DNA of 64,000 nt from Serendipita indica DSM 11827 (lineage: Eukaryota; Basidiomycota; Agaricomycetes; Sebacinales; Serendipitaceae). Below, one piece after another: positions 33,875 through 44,559 of this stretch. A program made the translations under genes and the position numbers. The first letter of the stretch is position 1; the number at the start of each line of letters is the position of its first letter. The notes under the pieces are model-generated. The model was given only the letters and a program-made list of their open reading frames with translations. It had not been told where the DNA came from and searched no databases. The DNA lies in assembly GCA_910890315.1 (NCBI GenBank), contig CAJVGD010000001.1, positions 2,480,001 through 2,544,000 on the forward strand. The letters are read 5' to 3'.

Positions 33875-35046
33875 CTACACAATCCCTGCTCGTGCAAACC
33901 ATGCATATGCCATCCGAGGAGTTGGGTAGAATGCCATCTCATACAGTAGCCAGCGAGCCTGATTTGGGTTATTATTGTCATTCCATGATTCCTTAGCTTC
34001 CTCCATATGTCGCCGAATCCATGCTTTCATCCCTGCAAAGCATAATTCGATTGGATTCAGGTCGGGCGAGTATGGTGGAAGGAACTCAATTCGCATACCA
34101 CTGTACCAGAATCAGTGAACAATTTTATTTTATATGCTCTATACATACCGTTGCTGAACCATCTGGATCATTTCTGGGTCTTTGTGAATCCGGCAATTGT
34201 CGAGAATGATCACAGAGTTTGGAGGATGGTGCTCTGGATCATATTTGTTCATCTTCTCGAGCAATTCTGCAATAAACTGATTAAATGTTTCCATATTGAA
34301 TGCATCCTCCACGACTTTGACATGGAGAACACCCGAAAGGGAAAGTGCTGGTAGAACAGAGTAACTGAACAATTAGACTGCGAAGTAGAGATTGCACAAT
34401 GCTCACCTTTTTCCTCTCAAGAAGAATACCTTCTGAAGTGCTCGCTGTCCCCGGAAAGCCCAAGCACGGGTACGTTGGCTTGTACGCTGATCAAAGCGAG
34501 ATTCATCAACATAGACTCGTTCATGGGGTTTGTAGCGTGAGATTCTATTGAAATATTCAGCTCGACGGTCTATATCTTGCTCTCGGGCTGCCTTGGTAAC
34601 CTATAATCATAAGTCCCAATACGAAGGCAAGGACTTGGACATGCCTCTTTCATTGTAAGCCCAGCCTTGCGTAAGGATCGATGAATAGTACTGAGAGAGA
34701 CCAAAACACCCATCCCAGCAAGCAATTCTGCTCGTATTTCATCTAAGTACATGTCCGGCCGTTGCTGAACAAGTCCTAAAATAAACTGGATTTTATGAGC
34801 TGCTGACAGGGTATTAGGGCGAAGACAGACCTGAATACAATCATCTGTCATTTTCCGAGGCGAGCCACGACGTTGAGACTTGTTAGAGATGATTTTCTGA
34901 TCAGAGTGCACTGTTGCAATGATACGCTGGACTGAGCGCCTTCCAATCCCCAGATAGCGTGAAATAGTCTTCGTATCAAGCCTTTCAAGATGCATCTTGA
35001 CCACCGCATGGCGAAGGTCATTTGAGATGGGCCGTCCGCGCGTCAT
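33875..35046 (-). CDS. Tc1-like DD34E transposase, 330 aa, five exons
   Basis: Minus strand; exons 34831-35046, 34645-34785, 34407-34600, 34149-34364 and 33875-34100 sum to 993 nt. The N-terminus is a helix-turn-helix (RHAVVKMHLERLDTKTISRYL, GIGRRSVQRI) with a second HTH-like part (LSTIHRSLRKAGLTMKE). The DDE catalytic triad appears in VYVDESRFD, VIILDNCRIH and YSPDLNPIE, with 34 residues between the second Asp and the Glu once the 48-nt intron is removed. The third intron (34601-34644) begins with GC instead of GT, the only way found to keep frame. The intron 34786-34830 is 45 nt without a stop, so it could also be read through. Cuts and pastes the element at TA. Confidence 0.9.
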
Positions 35047-35278
35047 GGTCCGGTCCAAGATATGAATGACACGACGGCGACGTGAGTTATGCTAATGGAC
35101 TGATTAATAACACTGTCAGTTGTTTTCTTCAAGTAAGATTCTCACGTCAATGCAATGTGGGCAAGCAATAGAGGACGTCCAAAAGTGGGCCATTCTACCA
35201 CATTTGATTTTTGCGGCTAAAGTACACCAAACAGAAAGCTTCAACTCTTACGAATATCAGTATTAAGTATCGCTGCAC

Positions 35279-35365
35279 TACGACAACGTGGGGAGGAGAT
35301 AGGGGCTGCTCAACATATGTGGCTATGTAAAATTCAAAACGCGCCAACCTGAGCGGAAACAGCCA
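35279..35365 (-). repeat. Right terminal inverted repeat of the transposon
   Basis: Ends CCTGAGCGGAAACAGCCA immediately before the right TA duplication; the reverse complement of the left end. Confidence 0.85.
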
Positions 35366-36212
35366 TACCCGGACATCTCGGCCGCAAGTCGCGTAGCCAT
35401 CATTCATCCGCAGCACCTGCAAAACACTACAAAACGACCTTTGGTCCCACTTGGTAAAGGTGTGGAAAAGCTCATTCTCGGTTTCCCATTCAATGGCGAA
35501 TGGAAGATACCAAACTATCTACCCCGACTGTGGAGTATAGAGCTGGGTGGAGACGGTCCACGATGTCATCTCCAAAGCGTACAGGCACCCAATCTGTCCC
35601 ACGCCACGCTACGGATACAGAGCGCCTCCTTTCTTCCAACTGTCCTCTCTCACGTCGCTTTCCTCTCCACCATCACCCATTTGACCATCCTCGAGGAAGA
35701 AGCCGCGTTTTTATCAACGCAGCGACGTATCGCATACCGTCTGCTGAGCGCAATGCTCTCTCTTGTTGAAGTGCGGACGAATGAGCCAGGGTTGCGGGGG
35801 ATATTACTACTGGTGAGGGATGCACGAAACCAAAAAACGAATGTGGATATGATTACTGGAGAAGTAGAACTCAGCACGTGTCCCTTTCAGCTCCGACGTG
35901 TCCGTGTGTCTTGCGTGGACTGCGAGGGAGACGTAGAGATTTCGTCGGATATGGATTCCTGGGAAGTCGCCCTTCAGATTCTGCGCAGCTCATCGCTAGC
36001 TACACAGAATCCGCATATCGCAAAGATGATCGAAGGGTTGGCCACTTAGTTGCAGCCTTTTATTCCCATGTACAAGCCGATTTGACTCGGGTTGATAGAA
36101 ACTTGAGTAAAGAAACGGTTTATCCAGTGCAAATTCAATCGGAAACAACCCTCAATTCTCAACGCTTGCTTGCTAGCCGCCATCTAATACTCTAATCTCG
36201 ACCACGCCCGCG

Positions 36213-37558
36213 ATGCCCATCTATATTCCTTGCGATGTTCTGGGAAGTATATTCGCATACTATGCCCCCTCCGAGGACCTATTTCATCCACTAGAGACGC
36301 TTCTTCTCGTCTCTCGATCCTGGAACGAAGCGGCACTGCTGCATGGAGACATTTAGGCCAATTTCAATATCGAAATTGGAAATTAAAATTTGATTTATAT
36401 ATGGAATAGCCGTCTGCGACGTCGCCTGGCACGCACAGCACCAACGAGGCCGCTGGACATTACCATCCGCAACGTCTACGGAATCCTTGGACATCCACTC
36501 TCTGCGGACCGCCGGAAACGAGGGCTTTATAGTAATAGATCCCGGAACCAAGCAACGGACTTCAGAAACTACGAGGTCCGACGTTGTACGCTCAAGTTTC
36601 TTCAACTATTCAGCAGTCGCAACGGCTCCTTTATACGGAGATGACGCTCACTTGATCTATATTTTGGAGATCATCCATGTAACTACGGCCGTCGCTTGTC
36701 ATGGGCGATGCTCTTCTATCCGACCCCTGCCCTCGAATCCCTTACACTCGAGTATGTTAAGACGAATCGCAATGATGAGCGAAGACGACGACAAAGTATG
36801 CGACGACGGGGACTGCTTCCTTTCTCGCCCAAGCTTCAAACATGCACCCTCATACAATCGTTTCTTCTCTACTACCCAGACATTTCAGCGGCGCAGGAGG
36901 TCACCATCGTTCATCCACGAAACCTCGCTGCTGCTCTACCAATGATTGAGCTGGGTATGGCTGTTGAAAAGCTCGCCCTCAGTTTGCCGTTCCGTGGACG
37001 CTGGACGTGGCCCGACTCTCTACCACAGCTTAGGATTGTAGATGTTTGGAACTATGGTCCTCAGTGCAACTTTGAAACTGTGCAGGCTCCTCATCTATAC
37101 CAAGCCACGCTACGGATGCAAAACGTTTTCTGGATTCCCGAAGTCCTCCCTCATACTTCCTTCTTCTCTACTGCCACAGACTTGGCGGTTCTGGACGAGA
37201 TCTTTCTGCTTGTTGAAGCATCCCAAAGACTCGCATTCTCACACTTCCTCAGTGGGGTGCTTTCTCTTGTTCACCTACGTGCTAACGAGGTAGCCCTGCG
37301 CGAGATCCTGATCCTCGTCAGGACTCGAGGAATTGGCAGGCGAACCAGGACCGGACTCCTGGTAGCGTCGGTCTTCATTCTTGCCCTTTTCGACTCCGAC
37401 GCGTACGTGTTTCGTGTGTAGATCTAGAAGGGGATGTAGAAAGTTCTTCGGATATGGACTCGTTACTTGCTGTCTTTTGTATTCTACGCGCATCAACGCT
37501 ATGTACTAAGAATCCCCATATCGCGAGGATGGTCGAGGGATTGACTCTTCTACCGTAG
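36213..37558 (+). pseudogene. F-box gene H4, decayed
   Basis: Fourth tandem copy. The F-box start is good (CDVLGSIFAYYAPSED, PLETLLLVSRSWNEAAL), but an in-frame TAG near 36354 replaces the conserved Trp of IWANFN and a TAA follows near 36384. Later parts change frame: around 36500-36720 and again near 37320, after which the shared C-terminus (VRVSCVDLEGDVE, NPHIARMVEGLTLLP) continues in another frame to 37558. Long intact stretches in between suggest fairly recent loss. Confidence 0.8.
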
Positions 37559-37822
37559 TAGTATCATCTTCGCTTTATTTGGTTTAATGTTTATATTATC
37601 TGTCTGAGGTCGCTGAACAACAGAGGAATGAATATTTAAATCTCCTGGCCGTCGAGAAGACAAAAGGGGAGCGAGATTTCGAAGGCCCGAACCAATCTCC
37701 AAGCCATTTACACGTATTATTGGACTCTCAAAGGACATAGTACATGTGCCTTCCGTTGGACCCGCTCCTGAAGTGCGGTGGGAGCTAGCAGCATATACAA
37801 CATATGATATCATAGCCTTACT

Positions 37823-38669
37823 CTAGTGTACTCGTGATAGCCTTGTATCGTTCAAAGTCACTGTATCGTGGTCCCACGAGCTCTGACCGTCAAACATCGG
37901 CTGCAACTTCTTCACCTGGGCTGCCGCTCGGTTCGCACGTCTTCTTCGTCTCCTTCGAATAGTCATCATGAATATAACTATCATCAGTAATAACCATATT
38001 CCCCCTGCGATAGATATTAAGATCTTGAATTTCATGTCGAGCCTTGGGCCGCTAGTGTCTTTTGCCAAATTTACTCGTAGATTTGACATATGTAGTTGGA
38101 AGACTGGATTAGTCTGGTTTGCAGGGCTCGGATTGGCAACAGGGGTGCGGAGTTTAATGGAAAATGTGCGATTATCGCTGAGGATGAACGTGCCAGTATG
38201 ATGCAGAGTGGAGGATACTTGTTGAGTTTAGCGTCATGAGATTAGGCCTGGAACCAGACTTACAGGTAGGGCAGAAAGGAACCTCGTGGTTGACCCAAAC
38301 CCCTTCCACAGCCGAGGAGACTGTTTGATTAGTATGGTCTACTGTATGGCACATTGAGAAAGTAAAGTCGCTGTATGATATCTGAGTATATTTGAAGCGA
38401 GAGCGATACAGAACATACTATCCCATTCCGAATGAAGGCGTTGCCCAGGATTCGTTAAGTAGGATGTTGGCAGCAACGGTTCCAGTAAAGTCCAGGTGGC
38501 CCATCCCAGAAACCATGGTGCCTACATCTCAATAAGTGTATGTCATACGAAACACCCCCATCTACTAACAATTGTTTGTAGACTCCTCGCACGTCCATGG
38601 ACCTCCGTGTTCTACATCATATATACCGGCACCATTGAAGAGGGCATAACGGAATGATGAGCTTGCCAT
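37823..38669 (-). CDS. Single-pass membrane protein I (I/J/K family), 234 aa
   Basis: Minus strand; exons 38570-38669, 38419-38521, about 38264-38370 and 37823-38217 sum to 705 nt. The ectodomain starts MASSSFRYALFNGAG, has HGGPWTCEESTNNC with the last Cys codon split by a phase-1 intron, then a DFTFSMCHT block and a beta-rich stretch (FILSDNRTFSIKLRTPV). Then one membrane span (ILISIAGGIWLLLMIVIFMM), an Arg-rich stop-transfer (RRRRRRRANR) and a 40-residue cytosolic tail. Intron positions and motifs match genes J and K. No N-terminal signal peptide is seen, so N-out insertion would rely on the span itself. The start is chosen by alignment to J (MANSSSES). Function unknown; a cell-surface or receptor-like role is inference. 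Confidence 0.7.
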
Positions 38670-39834
38670 TGCGTTGTCGGCTGCGTATACAACGGTGGAA
38701 GTCTTGGATAGGTTTCCACTGGCGACTTCCAGGACTCTGTATCCTGTCGGTTCAAAGATAGGCCTTTTATGCCCCGTGCTAGACCTAGCGCTGAGCTCAA
38801 GCGCTGTGCACTGGGCGCGGGCCTCGAGGCGCGCGAAGCATGTACGACTCCAGATGTTCTCGCGCCCAAATCTCGTATGTCAATCGAGCTTGACATGAAC
38901 CAAGGTCGAAGGGATCTGCACCAATCTATTGGCCTCTTAGCCTGCTCGTCAGATGTTGAATCGAGAGGTACTGGGTGCGGACCGTTTAGACTATAGTATA
39001 GTGGAACGATTATAAACTCAAAAGCCCGGATGAATGGGCCTGGAGATGGTGGTATGTCACGTACGGTATATATAAAAAGAGCGCTGAGGCTACCCATTCA
39101 TCGACAGACTCGAAGGGCTCACTCCCCCTGGCTGCTCGAGTGTTCCCGGGCAGGCACAAATTGATGTTCCGTGATGGGCTCAGTCCCCAGCTGGGGCCGT
39201 GCGGAGAAACCGTAGAGGTATTGCAATAGTTCAACCAGGTTTGGACCAAGGGCTCAATCGATAACCCTCAAAGAAAGTTCTCCTACTTCGGCGTCACTAT
39301 TCGTCCAGTGAGTGTCTTTTTCACCTCAAGATATATAACAATGCGAATGCATCGTCCAAGGCTCCGGGAGACAGGTCAAGGTCAAAACTTGGCCAACGTT
39401 AAACCGCCGTTCCCGAAGCCGTTACCACGGCATCATGACTCTCGTCAGTAGTTAGCATAGTAATGAAGAGAGGGGCCGTTGAAGCGAGAATGTTAGCCAT
39501 CTGAAGGACGCACTTGCGTATAGCGATATGTGCCCGTCTTGCGTGAAGAATCTCATCCATCCTGAGAACACTATGACAATTGAATAAAGGCAGATATTAA
39601 AATGCATACTCTTACCCATCCTTCTGAAATCTCGTTGGCACGGAAGCGGACGGTGCGCCTCACGATACAAGTGTTTGCGCTGTATGAGCTTCTCCAGCGC
39701 CGTTGCTGGACAACTGTAATCACATTCCCACGTAGTTACTGGCTTCGATAAAATATAAAACCGGTGGTGAGAATGTCCATCTCTTGCATCGGGAGGGCCA
39801 AGCTTTGCCTCTTTTCCCCAATCTTCGTTGGAGA
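38670..39834. other. Intergenic between divergent genes I and J
   Basis: No accepted gene. The minus frame continuous with gene I can be followed upstream to about 38880 (reading ...IFEPTGYRVLEVASGNLSK), so gene I may have an additional 5' part whose start I could not fix. A TATATATAAAAAG sequence near 39067-39080 is AT-rich but not near either start. Confidence 0.4.
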
Positions 39835-40921
39835 ATGGCGAACTCGAGCAGCGAATCGACGCAGTATACCCTCTACAGTAGCCTTCAAACTGCACTTCAT
39901 GCAGACGTGGATACTGGTGGCGCTTGGTCTTGTCAGCCCGGTGATGCATCTTGTGAGTTAGAACAATCCTGATCGAACAAGCTTATGACCAGCTCTAAGG
40001 TCTCATTGCTCCTCATCAATCGCTTTTTGAAGGGAGCCTGGACTTTCTTGGTCTTCACGGCATGGTCGTCGCTCGCATCGTTGTCGATCAACCATGGGCC
40101 GCACCTGGAAGGACGGTACCAGTGTAAGTGAATCCACCTTGTGTCTAACGTTCTGCGCATCTGAGTACTTTTCATAGTGATTTTTCATTTTCTGCTTGCC
40201 ACCCACAGTCTCGAGGTGTAAATTGGCTGAAAGTCAGCTTTAATGAACAGCCAGTGAGATGGCAGACATTTGTAGCCCCCACTTGCAACAAAGGCAGGGA
40301 TGCAATCACCTGCCTCGACATCTTCTGACAGACATAGTTTCCATGATCCAGCATGTCTACGGTACCATCTTGCTTGGCCAAGCCAAGGATTTCACACTCA
40401 AAATCTCCACTGATGATACCTCCCCGACGGGCGCCGCCAATATATCTATGTATATACTCCAGCCAGAGCTCGTTGTTTCTCCTGGCCAGTTGACCACATC
40501 TTCGTCTGGTTCGTCAGGTCCAGTAGATACGGGTTCATCCACGTTTTCTTCTTCCACTTCGATGTCGTACTCATCATTGACTGCAGGAGCCTCGCTATCC
40601 GGGCTCTCGTCAACGTCTACCAGACTGTTCAGCGGAGTGGAATCGGAGGTGCCATCACAGAATCTCTCTCATAGTACACTTCATCTTGGTGATGGACATA
40701 TTGCTGCTATTGTGGGAGGTTGCGTCGGCGTTGGGCTCATGTTCTTCATACTATTTCTGGTATGGAAGAGGCGAGAACTTCAGAGGAAGAGATCGGTCAG
40801 GATGTCTGGTCTCCACACGAGGTTTGTGGATGCCGAAGAAGTGACTAGGGTGACGGCACCGGGTACGGAACCATCTTGGGAACCGAGTCCGCCATCCTAC
40901 GACGACAGACTGCATCATTGA
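39835..40921 (+). CDS. Single-pass membrane protein J (I/J/K family), 310 aa
   Basis: Exons 39835-39952, 40000-40123, 40178-40284 and 40338-40921 sum to 933 nt. N-terminus MANSSSESTQYTLYSS, then DTGGAWSCQPGDASC with its last Cys codon split by a phase-1 intron, DQPWAAPGRTVP, DFSFSACHPQ, and YGTILLGQAKDFTLKIS. A Ser/Thr-rich stalk (SSSTSMSYSSLTAG) leads to the span IAAIVGGCVGVGLMFFILFL with WKRRELQRKR after it, and a Pro-rich acidic tail (PSWEPSPPSYDD). The third intron needs a GC donor (40285), placed exactly where I and K have ordinary GT donors. Convergent with the decayed gene ending at 40944. Function unknown. Confidence 0.72.
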
Positions 40922-40943
40922 ATGCTCGAATATACATGATTCT

Positions 40944-42186
40944 TCAACAGCTCGTACATGTATTTGAGACCGCACTAAATGACAGCTGATAAATAACCTT
41001 CCGCATCTCAGGGCACAGAGACATCCGTTGTTCAGGACGGATTCCCCCACCAACGGATACGTACGTCTTGATACTAGCAAGGTCAGTAGATACTTCAATC
41101 CAGTATGGATTATCTGTTACCTGGTGGACAACGACAGCTGTTCGTGTCAAGTGGATGTCCTTGTGAATACCGCCTGCTGGTGGTGGGAGATACGAGTGAA
41201 GGTCATTTTCCAGGTCGATTTTAATGGGTTCCTTTGGAAGAGACAATATAACTCGAGACCCCTCGAGAGGATACACAGTGCCCGTGGGTCGTGTTCCAGG
41301 AATAAATCTCGTGCACCTTGGGCCCCATTCAGCCCAACGGAGATGTTGCTTGCCCTGCTGAGTAAGATGACGGAGAAGAACTTGGTATTTGATAGCCAAG
41401 TAGGTTTCATAAGAGGCGCGAGAGGCATCTCGCATGGAGGTAAGAGAGATGATACAGATGTCGTGCTCTCCAGTCGATGCGACGATCTGCTGACTCCGCG
41501 GGTGGGCCGGTGAGGCACGAAGGAGGTGCGGGTACACAGAGTATGGTGGCGCCTCGGGAAGATCGAGATAAAAAATGGATTCAGGTTTGTGTAGATCGAG
41601 GACAGTGATAACAATCCTAGATAGCTCGGAGCGGGCAAAAAGTAGAATATGCCAGCGAGCAGTATGGGATAACGATGGCATTCTTCGTCGTTGGAAATTT
41701 CCTAGAATCGTTTTCAGTCGTGGTGCGATATCAGAGCCAGCCTCACCTTGACAAGCCCGCCTGTATAGCAATCGAACACGCGTGCGCGATAATTCTCGCC
41801 ACCTGTAACGCACAGGAGTCTATATTCGGACACTATGCTGACCCTGAAGCCGTCCATTATAATTTCAGGGAACCATGCTCTGTACCTATAGCCATGAGAA
41901 TTTTTTCTCTGAGATCCGCAAACATGATTGAGTTGATATCGAAACTAGACTGTCGTAACGTTGTCCACCCCTTTGTATTCGACTGATCAAGGTTGCGGAG
42001 AGAGATGACATGTATCTTCTGAAGGCCGAATGCAAATATACAATCGTCGAGGACGCAGAGCCGCTGGTTGTAAGGAGCACCGTCAGGAAGATTTATAGTT
42101 ATTGGCTCTGGAAGACTTGTTCTCCTTTCGCGCCACTCAAGGTGCCGGTCTAGGAGATCAGACACCGACATATACATTAAACGCAA
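40944..42186 (-). pseudogene. Decayed F-box-family paralog L1
   Basis: Minus strand. LDRHLEWRERR, VLDDCIFAFGLQKIHVISLRNL, YRARVFDCYTGGLVK at a conserved splice site, HILLFARSELSRIVITVLDL and HLRWAEWGPRCTRFIPG match, in order, the body of the intact gene at 61227 (RHLAWREN, VFDDCIFVKAL, HLSWSEWGPTCARFLP). The F-box N-terminus is missing upstream of 42186 and the frame changes near 41640. Probably not functional, although the long C-terminal frame is open to 40944. Confidence 0.6.
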
Positions 42187-42365
42187 ACCAAGGAAAAGTG
42201 TTATTATGGCGGGCAGCTATGTTGCTGGGCTACTCGGAATCATTGGCTCCCGAGCACGGATCGCCCCACAAATAGATATGCACTCTGCGGCTCTGCTAAA
42301 GGTTAGCTCGTTGTGAAATCTATACACAGTGGTAACGACCTTGTAAACGACGAAGGCGGATGGGG

Positions 42366-42980
42366 TCAAATAAATCCGGCAGCCAAAAAATTCTTAACGA
42401 TGTAACTATCACGAAGATAGGTCCATACAAGTATATGTTCAGAAAACATGAGAGCCCGATGGCCGTTACTTGAGATTTCAGGAACAACTGGAATTTTCTC
42501 GAGGTTCTCCGAAGACAAGAGAAGCAATGATTTCTCCCTATAGAGTATTGAGATTGGCAAGTCCAACGAGAAGCGCCTACCTCGAGCCCTGCTCTCGAGC
42601 CCTGACTGCAAGTATCTTTTCCCTTGGGTCCACAAACAAGATAGCGGTGATCTCAAACTCCAATGGCTTCATGGGCACCCATTTTTTCGACGAGGAATGA
42701 CCAAGTTTGTGGAGAGGGAGGATATAGTAGCCCCCAGGTCTTGGTGCATATAGGTGATCGTCGAAAATCAATAGTTCGGATAAGTGTCCGACCTCGCGAG
42801 GGACGTCCACTACAATTGCCTCTGGTAGATTCACAACCTTTTCCTGCCACGCCAGATGATTGCGTAGGATGCTGGCCGCTGACGGTAGCCCATCGAACGT
42901 GTGGGTGAGCTCGTATCCCGATTTTGCGAGCTATATTATCAATCTTGCTCGTGTCGATGAATCAATTAGTTCACAGAGAC
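42366..42980 (-). pseudogene. Decayed F-box-family paralog fragment L2
   Basis: Minus strand. LIDSSTRARLII then a stop in place of the Glu of the paralog, followed by LAKSGYELTHTFDG, RNHLAWQEKVVNLPEA, LIFDDHLYAPRPGGYYI, an intron-like step near 42600, and LLLLSSENLEKIPVVPEISS. Ends at 42366 after about half the normal length. Same family as L1 and the genes at 61227 and 63350. Confidence 0.65.
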
Positions 42981-43219
42981 CTCGGTTGATCTGGTGATGG
43001 ATGAACCGAGTCTCCACGTTCCGAAAGGTCACTAACCTGTCGCAACCTGACCAGTTGAGGCGGATCTACCAATTATAGTATCTGAAGCTTTGTCTCGTTG
43101 GGTAAATGATACCAGTACATGGCCTTTACGAGGTAGGCGTCCAGGTCAGGAGGAGACGCCACCTTGGACCGCAAATAACGCGCAATGATCAAGACCAATA
43201 GATGTATGGGACGTGCTAT

Positions 43220-44137
43220 CTAGAGCGAGTACATAAAGTCTGTTCGCATCGTATACTTGACACCGCTCACAATCTCCTCGCCGGAATGAATGAGATCCTC
43301 TTGCTCAAAGACGAGGACACGACCCATACGTGGCTCTACGTCGTAGTACTTGTCCTTTTTGGTTGTACTATTGCGCATGCTATCCTCGGAGAATATACGC
43401 GTGGCACCTCCCTTGAGCGGCTCGCTCTCGTGGACCGAGCACTCTGGATCCACAAAGTCCCAACCGTCCATTGCGGAATCCACACCCTCTGGCATGGGTC
43501 CATTGAGGTAGATCTGGAGCGTCATGTAGCTCATCTCCTTTCTGTCGGGCGTATAGTAGCAGCCGTCGTAGTGCGGCTTGAAGAACTGGCCGGGTGTATA
43601 CTTGAGAAAGCGGAGGCGTTCGTTGAGACGGGTGAGATGTGCATCTGGTTCGGCGATCTTTGCCTTTACTTTGCGGGATGGTCTGCCAAGGGGTACTTCT
43701 TCTGGGTTCTCCCGTACGGTCTCTACCTCTCCCAGGGCCTTTCTCTTTGCCACCCAATCTCCATGTGCCATCAATTTGTGCATGGGAGCACCGCGTATGG
43801 CCTCTATGTCCCCCAAGTGTGGGCGTAGTTTGTTCAATACCCAGTCTGCGAGGTCGGGAGAGTCGAGGATGATACGCAACGAGTTGCGGACGTCTGTATT
43901 TGTGTACTGGGTTCCTACACCCGCATTGAGCTGGGCGATCTGCCATGGATTCTCGGTGGAGGTGGAGAGGACTGCTTGCTGAAGAAGCCATGCGCACTCT
44001 GCGGGTGAAAAGAGGCCATCAAGGACGAGTGCATAGCGTTGACTGTATTCTGGCAGACCGACTGCTGCAAAGTCGACGACATGAGCGACAACGGGTGTAT
44101 CTGAAGATGGAGGATAAGCTGATGGCTTGTCGCTCAT
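43220..44137 (-). CDS. 2-oxoglutarate/Fe(II) oxygenase, prolyl 4-hydroxylase-like, 305 aa
   Basis: Minus strand, single exon. Family members couple oxidation of a substrate to decarboxylation of 2-oxoglutarate. Seen: N-terminal LDGLFSPAECAWLL typical of this fold; iron ligands H189 and D191 in FFKPHYDG; distal H284 in DLIHSGEEIVSG; and R298 in KYTMRTDFMY as the likely 2-oxoglutarate anchor. YTPGQFFKPHYDG with SYMTLQIYLN is the usual order of the domain in fungal proteins of this type. No signal peptide, so cytosolic or nuclear. The substrate is unknown; proline or another side chain is possible. Confidence 0.88.
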   Translation of the reverse strand: MSDKPSAYPPSSDTPVVAHVVDFAAVGLPEYSQRYALVLDGLFSPAECAWLLQQAVLSTSTENPWQIAQLNAGVGTQYTNTDVRNSLRIILDSPDLADWVLNKLRPHLGDIEAIRGAPMHKLMAHGDWVAKRKALGEVETVRENPEEVPLGRPSRKVKAKIAEPDAHLTRLNERLRFLKYTPGQFFKPHYDGCYYTPDRKEMSYMTLQIYLNGPMPEGVDSAMDGWDFVDPECSVHESEPLKGGATRIFSEDSMRNSTTKKDKYYDVEPRMGRVLVFEQEDLIHSGEEIVSGVKYTMRTDFMYSL

Positions 44138-44559
44138 GGTGCTGTAGAGTCGAGGTCTAAACGAGGTCGGCGTCTAGCGGGCGTCTAGTGGGCGTCTAGT
44201 GGTTAATAGCCCCTATGAGGGTCTAGTCTCCGCTAATGTCCGCTGAATGTGTCGCTGCCTCGTGGCCTGTCTGGCGGGCCTCGAGGCGTGTTTGGCGAAT
44301 ATTTGGCTAAACCTCTGCAAAGTAGCCGTCCCGCAGTGTTTTGCTTTGTGTGGGTACAACACTTTGACCTCTCCCCCTCTCCGCCTTTTTAGCTGGGCTC
44401 CTCTTCTCCGCTTCTTCTACGAACTCTGCACGCTTGGACGTCGTCTTTACGATCTTGTCACTATTTTTCACGACCCCAGCAGCCATCCAGCGCTCGCTAA
44501 TCGACTTTTTCTTTCCACGCCTCGCCGCCTCTGACTAGACGTCTGAAATTTGTATCAAA
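44138..44559. other. Divergent intergenic with short tandem repeat
   Basis: Upstream of both the oxygenase (minus) and the lysozyme-like gene (plus). 44169-44202 holds three near-identical 11-bp units of the type GGGCGTCTAGT. The right half is CT-rich, as expected of a fungal leader. Confidence 0.5.

Larger units (their letters stand above)
31614..35365. mobile_element. Tc1/mariner-type DNA transposon carrying a second gene, 3752 bp
   Basis: Flanked by TA at 31612-31613 and 35366-35367, the target duplication expected of Tc1/mariner elements; the host reading frame across the empty site confirms the edges. The ends are inverted copies: TGGCTGTTTCCG(T/C)TCAGG on the left and its complement on the right, nearly perfect for about 26 bp and then diverging over about 85 bp. 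Inside lie an intact DD34E transposase gene on the minus strand (33875-35046) and an intact unrelated gene on the plus strand (31977-33810). The two are convergent with stops 64 bp apart. Both reading frames look whole, so the element could be active. Confidence 0.93.
30949..36049 (+). pseudogene. F-box protein H3, interrupted by a 3.75 kb DNA transposon
   Basis: Coding parts 30949-31613 and 35368-36049. The protein matches H2 up to SFSFY at the left edge and resumes with PDISAASRVAIIHP at the right edge. Leaving out the element and one TA copy gives one open frame of 1347 nt (448 aa) ending MIEGLAT, with no other damage seen. So the gene was functional until a recent insertion, or another allele without the element still is. 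Without excision the frame from 30949 runs into the element and stops at 31722, giving a 257-residue F-box protein without its C-terminal half. Confidence 0.85.

Noticed and set aside
31614-35365. Retroelement or LTR interpretation of the insertion
   Set aside because: Ends are inverted rather than direct, the target duplication is TA, and the enzyme is a DDE transposase; no reverse transcriptase or gag-like frame.
38612-39097. 161-codon minus-strand open frame
   Set aside because: Overlaps exon 1 of gene I in another frame; the frame matching J and K is preferred.
41028-41513. 161-codon plus-strand open frame
   Set aside because: Antisense to the decayed F-box paralog L1, whose frame matches M1.
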